Assembly (NCBI GenBank): GCA_022495995.1
Contig: JAFEMH010002515.1
Span: 1 to 64,000 of the forward strand
DNA: 64,000 nt
Direction: 5' to 3'
DNA from: Adenophora triphylla var. japonica
Taxonomy: Eukaryota; Streptophyta; Magnoliopsida; Asterales; Campanulaceae
Shown here: in pieces, positions 36,151 through 48,054 of the stretch
Numbering within the stretch: the first letter of the stretch is position 1
Layout: every line of letters begins with the position of its first letter
The notes under the pieces: model-generated
Seen by the model: the letters and a program-made list of their open reading frames with translations, nothing else
What the model was told of the DNA's origin: nothing
The model's database searches: none
Position numbers and translations under genes: made by a program

Positions 36151-38332
36151 TACAGCCTGTTGCTTATTCTGCAATTTTCTAATTGATGTTGTAGGGACCG
36201 GATGTCAGTGATCAATTCGATACATCCCTATTATTTTCAAATAGGGATGATCTTGTTAAACACGTACGGGATATCGCGGCCCGTTAAAATATAACCCTTT
36301 CTATAGGGGATTCGAGGAAGACAAGTGGCAAGATCCTAGGCTACGCGAAGATTGTATGCCATTTTGGTGGCAAGTACAGGTCCGGAAAAACTAAAGATGT
36401 GAGGTTGACTAGCACGAAGAAGATTGGGTGCAATTTTGAAATCCGGGCCAAAGATAGGGGTGATGGGGTATGGGGTTACGTTGTGAAGCATGGTTCTCAT
36501 AATCACGACTTTCCAACGTATCCCGAAGGTCATCCGTTGGGTAAATTGACTAGTTCTGAATATGAGGAGGTGTGTAGCGCAAGTCAGTCTTCGGTGCGTC
36601 CAAATAACATTCTAACAATGTTAAAGAGGAAGGATGAGAAGAACGTGAGTACTCCGAAACACGTCCACAATGCCCTCACAAAATGCAAGTCACAAGAACG
36701 ACAAGGGAGATCCTCGCTTCAACAAGCTCATAAAAGCACTCGAGGATAAGCAATATACCGTCTTCATGAGAAAAGCTAACGAGAGTGACATGATCGGTGA
36801 CATATTCTTCTCTCACCCACGAGCATCGGATATGCTGAACTGTTTTCCATATGTAGTACAAGGTAAATTTTTGATTTTTTTAATGTTTTTGACTCTGTTT
36901 TCCTCTACTTTTGACACATTTCTAACTTTATTTCTCTTTAAATGATACAATGTGACTGCACTTACAACACCAACTGCTATGGAATGTTATTACTTGAGAT
37001 TATAGGATTTACTTCAACGGGGAAGAATTTCACATTGCATATGCGTTCCTCCAAAATGAGAAGATCGATAATTACACGTGGGCACTCAAGAATTTGCAAA
37101 GTCTTTTTCATACTCCCCACATGCCAACTGTTTTCTTAACTGATCGTGACTTGGCTTTCATTAATGCTGTCCAAATGGTATTTCCCGAGACCGCACACCA
37201 TTTGTGTCGAAGGCATATCGAAGTCAATGTTAAAAAGAGAGCGTTGGCTAAAACTGGTAGCAATGAGTTTGCACTATCATTCATGAGGAGATTTAATAAA
37301 GCAATATCAGCCGCTACTCACGAAGAGTGGGACACCCGTTGGCAATCGTTTTGCGATCATTACAGATCTTATCCTGATTTATTGACCTACCTCCGCGAGA
37401 CTTGAATTGCTCCATACTCTACGAATATTTTGTCGATGCACACGGATCGCCATTCTTGCACTTCGGAACCCACACCACGACAGTAGAGTGAGCATAACAG
37501 GTTGAAGAAGGCCTTGGGGAGTGCTTCTTCTACTTTTGACACATTATTCAAAAAGGCTCATGAGATTATGGAAATCCAAATAACAACAATCAAAGCTACT
37601 ATGGAGCAATCAAAGAGTAGAATTCCAAATGATATGAAGACATGTGATCGTATCAAGACATATTGGGGCGAGTGTCAAAGGCGGCTTTGGACATCATCAA
37701 AGAAGAGCGGAGTCGTTGTGGGGATAATGTCATGGATCCTTCAGCCGTGGGTGTTACTCGAGGCGAACACATGGACTTCCATGTAGTCACGAGATTGCAT
37801 GCATACAAAACTCGGGGCCGGATTGAGTTGTCCTCGATTCATGATTTTTGGAAGAAGTTGGACATTGAAGTAGAATCTTGTCCCACCTGGACCTGATTTT
37901 GAAGTTGTGTTGAATGAACCGCTGAACGCACCTTTGGACTCCGTAAAGAGAAGGTTATTTCAAACGATAAATGAAGGGCTACATCCACAAACCGGAGATG
38001 CTTCGAGCCGGATCATATTTCAAAGGCAAATAAACCCCGGACCACGGTTGTAGAAATCTTTGTCGAGATTGGGAGTGAGCCAGACGACATTTTGGAGTCC
38101 CCACTACACCACCCTCCACTAGCAGCAGGTCTAGATCTTCATTTATTGCATCAACCCAATCAGGTTTGATGTCGAGATCAGCTTCAAACACTACACCATC
38201 TAGCCCTACCACTCCTACATCTCTTCCACCACTAGCTGCTTCAGGTCGTGGGAGAGGTCGAGGTCGAGGTCGGGGACGGGGACGGGGTCGTGGAAATGGA
38301 CAAGTCAATGATATACATACTTCTGTCCATAG

Positions 38333-40980
38333 TGTGAGCACCCCAACCCGGGACCTAACACGTGTCCCGAGCTAAGGGGGCTCAAACTAAGAAAATCCAC
38401 CTTAATTTTTAAAACATTTATTTGCTTTTAAAGGAAGACTACTTTTCAAACTTTCAAATAAAAATCAATTGATAATATCCCTACTTAAGGGAAATCCAAC
38501 TACAACTTTAACAAACCGAAATCTGATCAATTACACAAAACACTGAATAACATTGTTTAATAAAAGTGTTGTCCATACAAATTATAAAAGTGGAACATTA
38601 AATAAATACTCCTAAGAGCCAACTTCTAACTTAACCTGACAAGCCCCAAAAGTAAAAGTCCACAATGATATCCCCGGCCTCACTGGTTCGGTTCACCTGT
38701 CTCGGGATCTAAAACAGTAAAGGGAGAGGGGTGAGAATAAATCTCAATGAGCTATTATGATATGCAGCAAGATGCCAAACAAAGTGCAACACATAGCATG
38801 GTAGCACATAACACATTATGAAAGCGGTAAACACCTTACGTTACCTCATTTTACCTTTTCCCGTCTGAACAATAAGTCGTACAACGTGGGAGTAAAACTC
38901 CACTCTTTGGTGAATTGCCTCCAGCACATTCACCTCTTATAGGACTCATACCCCAGACCATCCATATAAGAAAGGATACCTATATTAGAATATCCCAAAA
39001 TAATATCGTCCCTCCTTACAACGGTTGCAACAGATCTGTAAAGCTTTGTGGGTCAATACAGCCGTTAGCACACCCCCACCCCGTGGCCACAGAGTGGGGA
39101 AGGGTCACCGGTATGATGTACCTTCAATCACTTATAGAACAAATCCATAATTGATTGGCATCCATCATACCCACCCGAACATAAATACGCTCAAGCACAT
39201 GATAGTTACTTGAGATAAATCCACAAACGGGATAAACAATATAGCAACATGGTAAAATATACTCATTTTCAACCAACATCATAATGCAACATTTAAGTAA
39301 TACACTATGCATAATATTACCAATGAATATGAGCTCACTTAAGGTAACAATATAATCACATAATCCACACCGGGAACAATGAAATCAACAAGTCAAGTAA
39401 TCCCCAACCGGGATACAATACTAGCAATATACCAGAGAATCCACAACGGGAATACGACACACCCATATACCAAGTAATCCACAAATGGGGATAATCATAC
39501 TACAGTGATACATATACATTTAGCACAATAGTGTGGCCTATGGTTTTAAACACGATTCAAGCTGGCTATTCCGAGTATGGGTAAGTAAGGTCACCAAGTA
39601 CCATAAATCAATCTTACGAAGTCATTCCTCAACCTTGAATAATCTTAGTAAAAGTGCAAGACTTACTTTCTAAGTTTGGGCTACTTCCCGAATAATATTT
39701 AACTACTCCTACACATCCATTTTGACCAAATAAAAGGTCATGTCCAAGCCAAGGTATCCTACTCTAACCTAGGTTAAAGAGGATCAATTCGTATCCGGGT
39801 CGATTAGGTTCTGCTAATTTATATTGGGTGGAAGTCATACCACGAGTTTATTGGAGAGAATCAGCAAAAGAGAAAACGGGGAAAAGTCTGGTGACATGGG
39901 CGACCGCCCATGTCACTTGGGCGACCGCCCAAGAGTGTTTACAAGGGAGCCAGTTTCTGCCGCCTTGGGCGGCCGCTCAGCCCCCATGGGCGACCGCCCA
40001 TGGCCCTAATCAGCAAATCCGAATTTTCCCAACCCTTTTTACATAGTTTCTTTCCCTTGAAATCCTTCCTTATTTTCATTAACACCAAAGGATTTTCTAA
40101 CCTTACATATCTCATCTTAAATTATCCAAACCCAAGGTAATATAGATTTAGAGTATTTATCACTTAATTCCCACCCATTTCATTATCTCCATTCAAGCTA
40201 ATATTTCCTAATTTAACTCCACCCATTTCATAATCAATCTAAGTCAACTTCCATAACCACTACATTCCTTTAAATCATTAACCCATTTCTTTACTTCAAG
40301 AAGACTTCCAAAACATATAACAACAATTACAACATCAAGAACAACAATAGATAGTTCATGAGCACATAAATGAAAAGAGGTCATAACAACTCACCTAGGA
40401 TTTTCGATGGGAGGTTAATCTTTCTAGCTTGAAGAATTCCCCAAGATGATCCAACTTCAATGGTGCTTCTAGACTTGATTTTGGTGGAGGATTGCCTTGG
40501 ACTCAAGCTTGGGAGAAGGGAGCTTCCATGGTTTTAGAATGAAGAGGGAGTATGAAGAAAATGAAGAAGGAGGAAGAAGGAAAGTGAGGGAGATAATAGA
40601 GGGGGAGGGGCCGGGTATGAGGGAGTAAGAGGAGGGGTTAGGGAAGGCCACTTGTCAACTAGGGAGAGAGCAAGACTCCTTTTGGCCCCCTATCAAAACT
40701 AACAAAGGCTTCCTTCCCAAATTAAAATAAATCCTTATCCCATTAATTCATTCTACTCATTTAACCTCCCTATACTATTTATCATATTTCCATTATTATT
40801 ATTTCCCCAAGTTTCTTAATTAATGTCCAATAAATTCATAGAAGATTCTAAATTTACTTCTCACCCGAATTATCTTAAATTAAGAATTTAAAGACATAAT
40901 TGAACACATAAAATAAATATAAATATTAAAAGCATTTAATTTAATATTAAAAATTGATGCCTAGGGTTGGGGTCGTTACA
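38333..40980 (-). repeat. 3' LTR of the gag-only element
   Basis: On the minus strand it begins TGTAACGACCCCAACCC and ends GGGTGCTCACA. It differs from the other LTR by scattered single bases and small indels. Small open frames inside (for example at 39824-40009, repeated at 45548-45733) are duplicated because the LTR is, and show no protein family. Four GGGCGACCGCCC-type palindromes lie at 39891-40003. Confidence 0.93.
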
Positions 40981-40995
40981 CTCACTCCCCCTTAA
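40981..40995 (-). other. polypurine tract
   Basis: On the minus strand it reads TTAAGGGGGAGTGAG directly before the TGTAACG edge of the 3' LTR. Confidence 0.8.
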
Positions 40996-42813
40996 AGAAA
41001 ATTCGTCCCGAATTTGAAAAGACTTATCCTAAGGATCAAATAGCGAATGTTACCTTTCACACATTCTAACTTTAACATTTCCAATTAGATTTCTCAACGG
41101 CATAATTCTACTATACACTTTCTTAACCCGAATACTCTAGGACTTCACTTCCCAATTTTGTCTCTTCAATACCATGATTCTTTCCAAGATTCCAAATTTC
41201 AATAGTAATATGATATTACAACGCAATATCCCAAGAATACCATACAATTCTCACTAACCCGAATTTTCACGACCTCAAAGAAAGTATAGATAAATAAAAG
41301 TACTACAACTTATGTCACCCAATTCCTTACGATATTGTATTTAAAACTTCCAACGCTCAATAAGCTGCCCCAAGTCGGTCTATACGTCAACTCACCAACA
41401 TTTCCTAAAACTTCAAATGGATTAACAACTTTGGCGCTAATCTACCTTAGGCCTAGCTTCCTAATTTCATCCCAACAAATTGGAGATCGATAATATCTCC
41501 CCGAACCATGCCTCATACGATTCCATCTCAATGCTAGAATGTAAACTCGCTAAGGTTACTTAAACTTCTCAAGTTGAAAGGAAAATCCGTCACACGACAC
41601 AACCTATTCTTCCAGAATTTGGATAGTCTTCAAACTTCTTCCTTTCGGCTAACTAAATCCTTCAACTCTTAGGATCGGTAACCGACCCCAAAAAGGGTGC
41701 TTCAAAAGATAAGATTCCATTTAAATCACACAACCAATTGTAACCATTCTCGATAAATGATAAGAAAATTCCGCTCTATATAAATTAATTTCCTCGAACA
41801 TACGCTATCACCTTCCCATTTTGCACAACACTACACCTTGATCTTCCGGTAATACATACTTAAAACTTCACAAGATCCTCACATCCACTAGGTAAGGTAA
41901 GGATCGGGTCCAAAGCCAACCTATTTTCCATCACTAACAATATGATTCATCCTTATTACATCCTACATCATTTATACGTCCTTTAGAGTCAACTAAAGCA
42001 ACGACTCTACAATTCTTAAGAATTCCTTAAATTCCTTCGGTAACACTTGTCAACTTAAAGATCACTGACTCAATCCTCACAAGATCCTATGGTAACATCC
42101 GAGTTTAAGACTATAGAACCCAAAATTTGAAATTCTCTCGAGCCAACTCATACTAACCAAACTTTGTACGTAGGAACTCCTCACAAGGAATCACTAACCC
42201 AACTCTCAAATGATCTTCCCGAAACTTAAATTAACAAGGAGATCATCAATTCTAATTACCCTAAAGCCATCAAAATAAGGATTACAACTCGCTTATCCTA
42301 CTCGTAACGAACACATGAAATATACTGACGGGAGCACATTTACCATTTACTCGCAACTATCACATAAAATTTTTGAAAAGACTCCTTATGCAAGTCTAAC
42401 ATATACCAATTACCTTCCACATCTTATTGCAAAAGCTTCACCTTAAATACCCATATATAACAAGAATTTCACATTAAGGTTTACCTATATCAAATACCAA
42501 TATAAGCAATTTAGGCATGGAAAAAGGAGACTCACTTATTATGATAGTCTACCAATACACAACAACTACTTAACCCTCCAGGTCAAGTATAACTCAAAAT
42601 CATAAATTAATAATCGTACCAAACTAACTGGCAATACATGCTCAGTCATAACCACATCACCATCGTGGTAAACCAAAGAAGGTTCGAGGTATTCTCTCAT
42701 AAGAGCAGAATCCTCTAACAATAAAACAAATTCTCAACAATGTATGTCATATATAAGCAAAATGTGATGCTAAACATAAATGATATGCAAACGGGATCTA
42801 TAAAATATGACCC
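40996..42813 (-). other. non-coding internal region where pol would be
   Basis: No open frame above 60 codons and no RT, protease, RNase H or integrase motif on either strand by eye. The sequence is AT-rich with Gypsy-like base use on the minus strand, so it could be a pol region decayed beyond recognition or unrelated filler. Confidence 0.6.
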
Positions 42814-43993
42814 CTAACTTTTGAGACAGGAATATACCTCTAGCGACCTCGAGGGATCTATCTCTCCTGAACCCGAAACACCTACTCGACCATAGACCTT
42901 CTCTCTCGGCTCCCCTTCGCTATCTCTTTTGGTACCACCTCTTTGTCGTCCACCTTGCTGACTGCTGCCTGAAGCTCGCTCCTGTCGAAACCTTGGGCAA
43001 TTCCTCCTAAAATGCCCCATCTCTCCACACTTAATACACTTACCTTGCTTACTCCAACAATGATCTTCGGTATGCCCAATCCTCTTGCAAAATTTACAAT
43101 TCATCCACATCTTTTGTTTGGGTTTTGGCCTAGACGAAGAAGCTACCATGAGTTCCTCTCTCATACTCCCTGAAGTTAAAGCACTTGGGCGTCCTCTAAT
43201 GACTTTGGATTCTTGTCCTAGATACTTTGGCTTGTTTCTAATCCCACTTCCTGACCTTCCACTATTTTCCTCAATGTCCTTCTCGACCTTATATGCTCTA
43301 TCTAAGGTCCGTCGATAATTGATGAAACTATCAATCCATAATTCCTTCCTAAATTCACTCCTCAAACCTGTTACAAAACTTCTGAACCCTTTTCACTTCA
43401 TGCAATACCAATTGAGGGCAACACTTAGCTAATTCCTCAAACCGGACCGAATACTGATTTACCGTCATGTTCCCTTGTTTTAGTCTTAAGAATTCAATCT
43501 CCTTCTTATCCCTTGTAACCATCGAAACGAAATAATCCTCGAACTGTTTGGTGAAATTATCCCAAGTCTGGGGCGTATGGTCCCGCTCCCAACTTTCCTT
43601 CACGATCTGCCACCACTGATCAGCTGGACCTTCCAGCTTGAAAACGGCATACCTAACTTTCTCTTCGTTGCGACTTTCTATAACCTTGAAAATCTTATTC
43701 ATTTCTGCTAACCAATTTTCTGCCTTTAACGGATTCGGATATCCATTAAAACTCGATGGGTTCATCTTCACAAACCTTTCCCATCCATCACTTTGACATT
43801 CCTCAGGCTGAATCGGAACTGATCCTCTAGTCTCCATATCCTGTACAAACTTCCTGAATAATCTCATCATCTCTTCATCCTGAATTCCACCTATACCCAA
43901 ATCTTCTTTAATTTCTAGAACTTTCCGCTGATCATCCTTGCTTCCGGCCATTAGAACGAACTCCTGCATAAAACACTCGGCGTCAATTTCCAC
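42814..43993 (-). pseudogene. gag gene of the LTR element, single frameshift
   Basis: The first frame (43993-43355) begins MEIDAECFMQEF and contains the retrotransposon gag signature WLAEMNKIFKVI...VRYAVFKLEGPADQWW (about 43710-43600) and EFLRLKQGNMTVNQYSVRFEELAKCCP. The second (43365-42814) continues with FRKELWIDSFINYRRTLDRA and two zinc knuckles, CKFCKRIGHTEDHC and CIKCGEMGHFRRNC (43090-42990). They meet at a one-base shift near 43370. The shift may be a mutation; programmed frameshifting inside gag would be unusual. Role: nucleocapsid and packaging. Confidence 0.88.
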
Positions 43994-44038
43994 ACATTCC
44001 CCCTTAGTTTAGACATCTACCCTTGACCTCTAAACTAA

Positions 44039-44050
44039 GCTCTGATACCA
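44039..44050 (-). other. primer binding site, initiator Met-tRNA
   Basis: Minus-strand TGGTATCAGAGC lies two bases inside the 5' LTR (44053-46704). Confidence 0.92.
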
Positions 44051-44052
44051 AC

Positions 44053-46704
44053 TGTGAGCACCCCAACCCGGGACCTAACACGTGTCCCGAGCTAAGGGGG
44101 CTCAAACTAAGAAAATCCACCTTAATTTTTAAAACATTTATTTGCTTTTAAAGGAAGACTACTTTTCAAACTTTCAAATAAAAATCAATTGATAATATCC
44201 CTACTTAAGGGAAATCCAACTACAACTTTAACAAACCGAAATCTGATCAATTACACAAAACACTGAATAACATTGTTTAATAAAAGTGTTGTCCATACAA
44301 ATTATAAAAGTGGAACATTAAATAAATACTCCTAAGAGCCAACTTCTAACTTAATCTGACAAGCCCCAAAAGTAAAAGTCCACAATGATATCCCCGCCTC
44401 ACCGGGTTCGGTTCACTGTCTCGGGATCTAAAACAAGAAAGGGAGAGGGGTGAGAATAAATCTCAATGAGCTATTATGATATGCAGCAAGATGCCAAACA
44501 AAGTGCAACACATAGCATGGTAGCACATAACACATTATGAAAGCGGTAAACACCTTACGTTACCTCATTTTACCTTTTCCCGTCTGAACAATAAGTCGTA
44601 CAACGTGGGAGTAAAACTCCACTCTTTGGTGAATTGCCTCCAAAGACATTCACCTCTTATAGGACTTCATACCCTGCACCATCCATATAAGAAAGGATAC
44701 CTATATTAGAATATCCCAAAAATAATATCGTCCCTCCTTACAACGGTTGCAACAGATCTGTAAAGCTTTGTGGGTCAATACAACGTTAGCACACCCCCCA
44801 CCCCGTGGCCGCAGAGTGGGGAAGGGTCACCGGTATGATGTACCTTCAATCACTTATAGAACAAATCCATAATTGATTGGCATCCATCATACCCACCCGA
44901 ACATAAATACGCTCCAAGCACATGATAGTTACTTGAGATAAATCCACAAACGGGATAAACAATATAGCAACATGGTAAAATATACTCATTTTCAACCAAC
45001 ATCATAATGCAACATTTAAGTAATACACTATGCATAATATTACCAATGAATATGAGCTCACTTAAGGTAACAATATAATCACATAATCCACACCGGAACA
45101 ATGAAATCAACAAGTCAAGTAATCCCCAACCAGGGATACAATACTAGCAATATACCGGAGAATCCTGACGGGAATACGACACGCCCATATACCAAGTAAT
45201 CCACAAATGGGGATAATCATACTACAGTGATACATATACATTTAGCACAATAGTGTGGCCTATGGTTTTAAACACGATTCAAGCTGGCTATTCCGAGTAT
45301 GGGTAAGTAAGGTCACCAAGTACCATAAATCAATCTTACGAAGTCATTCCTCAACCTTGAATAATCTTAGTAAAAGTGCAAGACTTACTTTCTAAGTTTG
45401 GGCTACTTCCCGAATAATATTTAACTACTCCTACACATCCATTTTGACCAAATAAAAGGTCATGTCCAAGCCAAGGTATCCTACTCTAACCTAGGTTAAA
45501 GAGGATCAATTCGTATCCCAGGGTCGATTAGGTTCTGCTAATTTATATTGGGTGGAAGTCATACCACGAGTTTATTGGAGAGAATCAGCAAAAGAGAAAA
45601 CGGGGAAAAGTCTGGTGACATGGGCGACCGCCCATGTCACTTGGGCGACCGCCCAAGAGTGTTTACAAGGGAGCCAGTTTCTGCCGCCTTGGGCGGCCGC
45701 TCAGCCCCCATGGGCGACCGCCCATGGCCCTAATCAGCAAATCCGAATTTTCCCAACCCTTTTTACATAGTTTCTTTCCCTTGAAATCCTTCCTTATTTT
45801 CATTAACACCAAAGGATTTTCTAACCCTACATATCTCATCTTAAATTATCCAAACCCAAGGTAATATAGATTTAGAGTATTTATCACTTAATTCCCACCC
45901 ATTTCATTATCTCCATTCAAGCTAATATTTCCTAATTTAACTCCACCCATTTCATAATCAATCTAAGTCAACTTCCATAACCACTACATTCCTTTAAATC
46001 ATTAACCCATTTCTTTACTTCAAGAAGACTTCCAAAACATATAACAACAATTACAACATCAAGAACAACAATAGATAGTTCATGAGCACATAAATGAAAA
46101 GAGGTCATAACAACTCACCTAGGATTTTCGATGGGAGGTTAATCTTTCTAGCTTGAAGAATTCCCCAAGATGATCCAACTTCAATGGTGCTTCTAGACTT
46201 GATTTTGGTGGAGGATTGCCTTGGACTCAAGCTTGGGAGAAGGGAGCTTCCATGGTTTTAGAATGAAGAGGGAGTATGAAGAAAAGGAAGAAGGAGGAAG
46301 AAGGAAAGTGAGGGAGATAATAGAGGGGGAGGGGCCGGGTATGAGGGAGTAAGAGGAGGGGTTAGGGAAGGCCACTTGTCAACTAGGGAGAGAGCAAGAC
46401 TCCTTTTGGCCCCCCATTAAAACTAGCAAAGGCTTCCTTCCCAAATTAAAATAAATCCTTATCCCATTAATTCATTCTACTCATTTAACCTCCCTATACT
46501 ATTTATCATATTTCCATTATTATTATTTCCCCAAGTTTCTTAATTAATGTCCAATAAATTCATAGAAGATTCTAAATTTACTTCTCACCCGAATTATCTT
46601 AAATTAAGAATTTAAAGACATAATTGAACACATAAAATAAATATAAATATTAAAAGCATTTAATTTAATATTAAAAATTGATGCCTAGGGTTGGGGTCGT
46701 TACA
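44053..46704 (-). repeat. 5' LTR of the gag-only element
   Basis: Partner of 38333-40980, almost identical over 2.65 kb. It carries the same GGGCGACCGCCC palindromes starting at 45615. It borders the CATAG duplication at 46705-46709. Confidence 0.93.
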
Positions 46705-47447
46705 CATAGGATGTTGCTTACCCCTCTCATTGTCCCATTTATTGATGGCTTCACAGATGTGATGGGTAATGGAAATTGTGGATATAGAGCAGTAGCAGCG
46801 CAAATATACGGAACAGAGGAGATGTGACAAAGAGTGCGCTCAGATTGTGCCAATGAGCTACTTCATCGCCGCGAGCTTTATGAGAGAGTTATGCCTTGGA
46901 GAGATATGGACGAGCTCTATAGTCGCATTACTCACTATGCCTCCCCTTGTTCGGAATATTATTGGTTGATACTCCCAGAGATAGGGCACATCATAGCCAC
47001 GGTGTATAATGTGGTGTTTGTCTCGTACTCGCAAACCGCTGGCTTCACATGCCTACCAGTGATTGTACCACAAGGAACAGGACCACCCACAGACACACTT
47101 GTGTTGGGACATGTGGGAAACCATTTTATATTGGTATGATACTTTAATTCGTTATATGTAACTATCTTATTTAAATTTGTTATATTTAACTATATTTTCT
47201 AAATTTGTTATATTTGACTATTTTATTACTTTTGCAAATTTCGCACATGTCGGATAAAGTGATTACCCGATACCATCGCAGCACTATATCGGGGAGCAAC
47301 GTGATCCAAGCGCAAGTAACCCGATCATGCCATACGTAACTCGGATAGAAACATTCAACCGACTCTCAATTATGGCGAACGAAGCACGAATTGCGTAAAA
47401 TAGGCCATAGTTTATGTGTATAGCGTATTGATTATTTTTTGTATGAA

Positions 47448-47853
47448 GTTTTGGAATATGTTTGGAATATGTTTGGGATATGTTCATTTTGGTTTGTAAA
47501 TATTGTTGGTATTTGTTTGCTTTGTGTTTCAGAGATGTTGCCCTCGTACTACCATCTCGTGTGCTTATACACGATATGTAATATATAACTCGTATATATA
47601 TACACGACTTATTTCATTTTTGTCGTATGAACATTACACGAAATACACTAACTACTCCGAATGTATCTCGTGTGTGTTTATACGAGATAAAAGAAAACAT
47701 GTCGTGTGTATATATACGAGATGAGTAAAACCATCTCGTGTATAAGCACACGAGATGGTAGTCTGAGAGCAACATCTCCTGAAACACAAACTGAAACAAA
47801 TACCAACAATATTTACAAATCAAAATGAACATAACCCAAACATATTCCAAAAC
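47448..47853. repeat. long inverted repeat between convergent genes
   Basis: The left arm (about 47448-47573) and right arm (about 47733-47853) pair over roughly 120 bases, sharing GGAATATGTTTGG, TATGTTCATTTTG, GTAAATATTGTTGGTATTTG, GTGTTTCAG and ACCATCTCGTGTGCTTATAC. The loop holds four more TCGTRT hairpins. It sits just past the stop of the transposase-OTU gene and before the 3' end of the opposing gene. Confidence 0.85.
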
Positions 47854-47903
47854 ATAAACAACCAAAATGAACATATCCCAAACATATTCCAAACATATTC
47901 CAT

Positions 47904-48022
47904 AAACAAACATTGTATCCAAAATTTACATATCTCAAACATATTCCAAAAACAAACATTGTATCCAAAATTTATATATCTCAAACATATTCCAAAACAA
48001 ACATTGTATCCAAAATTTACAA
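47904..48022. repeat. 45-bp tandem repeat, three copies
   Basis: The unit AAACAAACATTGTATCCAAA...TCAAACATATTCC repeats with CATTGTATCC at 47911, 47957 and 48002. It lies in the presumed 3' UTR of the plant mobile domain gene. Confidence 0.8.
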
Positions 48023-48054
48023 ACAAACATAAACAACCAAAATGAACATAATCA

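Larger units (their letters stand above)
38333..46704 (-). mobile_element. LTR retrotransposon with gag but no pol (Gypsy-type, TR-GAG-like)
   Basis: Two near-identical LTRs (2648 and 2652 bp) are flanked by a perfect 5-base duplication CATAG (38328-38332 and 46705-46709). The PBS and polypurine tract sit at the expected edges and set minus orientation. The 3.07-kb internal region has a gag gene with one frameshift and then about 1.8 kb without any protease, RT, RNase H or integrase motif. Such gag-only elements depend on an autonomous partner. The near-identical LTRs indicate a young insertion. It sits exactly between the Arg-Gly tail and the OTU part of the transposase gene. Confidence 0.93.
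35749..47398 (+). pseudogene. MULE transposase with C-terminal OTU domain, interrupted and decayed
   Basis: Exon 1 (35749-35877, 43 codons) ends at GTAAGT; exon 2 starts near 36195 (GPDVSDQFDTS). The N-terminal DNA-binding part has a CNFEIRAK...HNHDFPTYPEGH zinc-finger-like motif (36430-36530). The DDE catalytic part shows QCDCTYNTNCYGM (about 36950) and TDRDLAFINAV...HHLCRRH (37140-37210). The SWIM-like C-terminus includes IHDFWKKLD (about 37840). An Arg-Gly repeat tail (38230-38300) precedes the nested LTR element (38333-46704). After it come the OTU deubiquitinase-like motifs GNGNCGYRAVA (about 46770) and GNHFILV (about 47120), then a last exon with a stop at 47396-47398. Frameshifts near 36290, 36990, 37700 and 38130 and a TGA near 46825 inactivate it. 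Confidence 0.78.

Noticed and set aside
37979..38341. Minus-strand 120-codon frame with Pro-Arg repeats
   Set aside because: Antisense shadow of the Arg-Gly tail of the transposase gene.
39824..40140. Small open frames repeated exactly at 45548-45864
   Set aside because: Duplicated only because they lie in the two LTRs of one element; no protein family and overlapping frames.
42814..43993. Gag with CCHC knuckles as a pararetrovirus (caulimovirid) insertion
   Set aside because: Flanking LTRs, Met-tRNA PBS next to the LTR, polypurine tract and a 5-base target duplication show an LTR retrotransposon.
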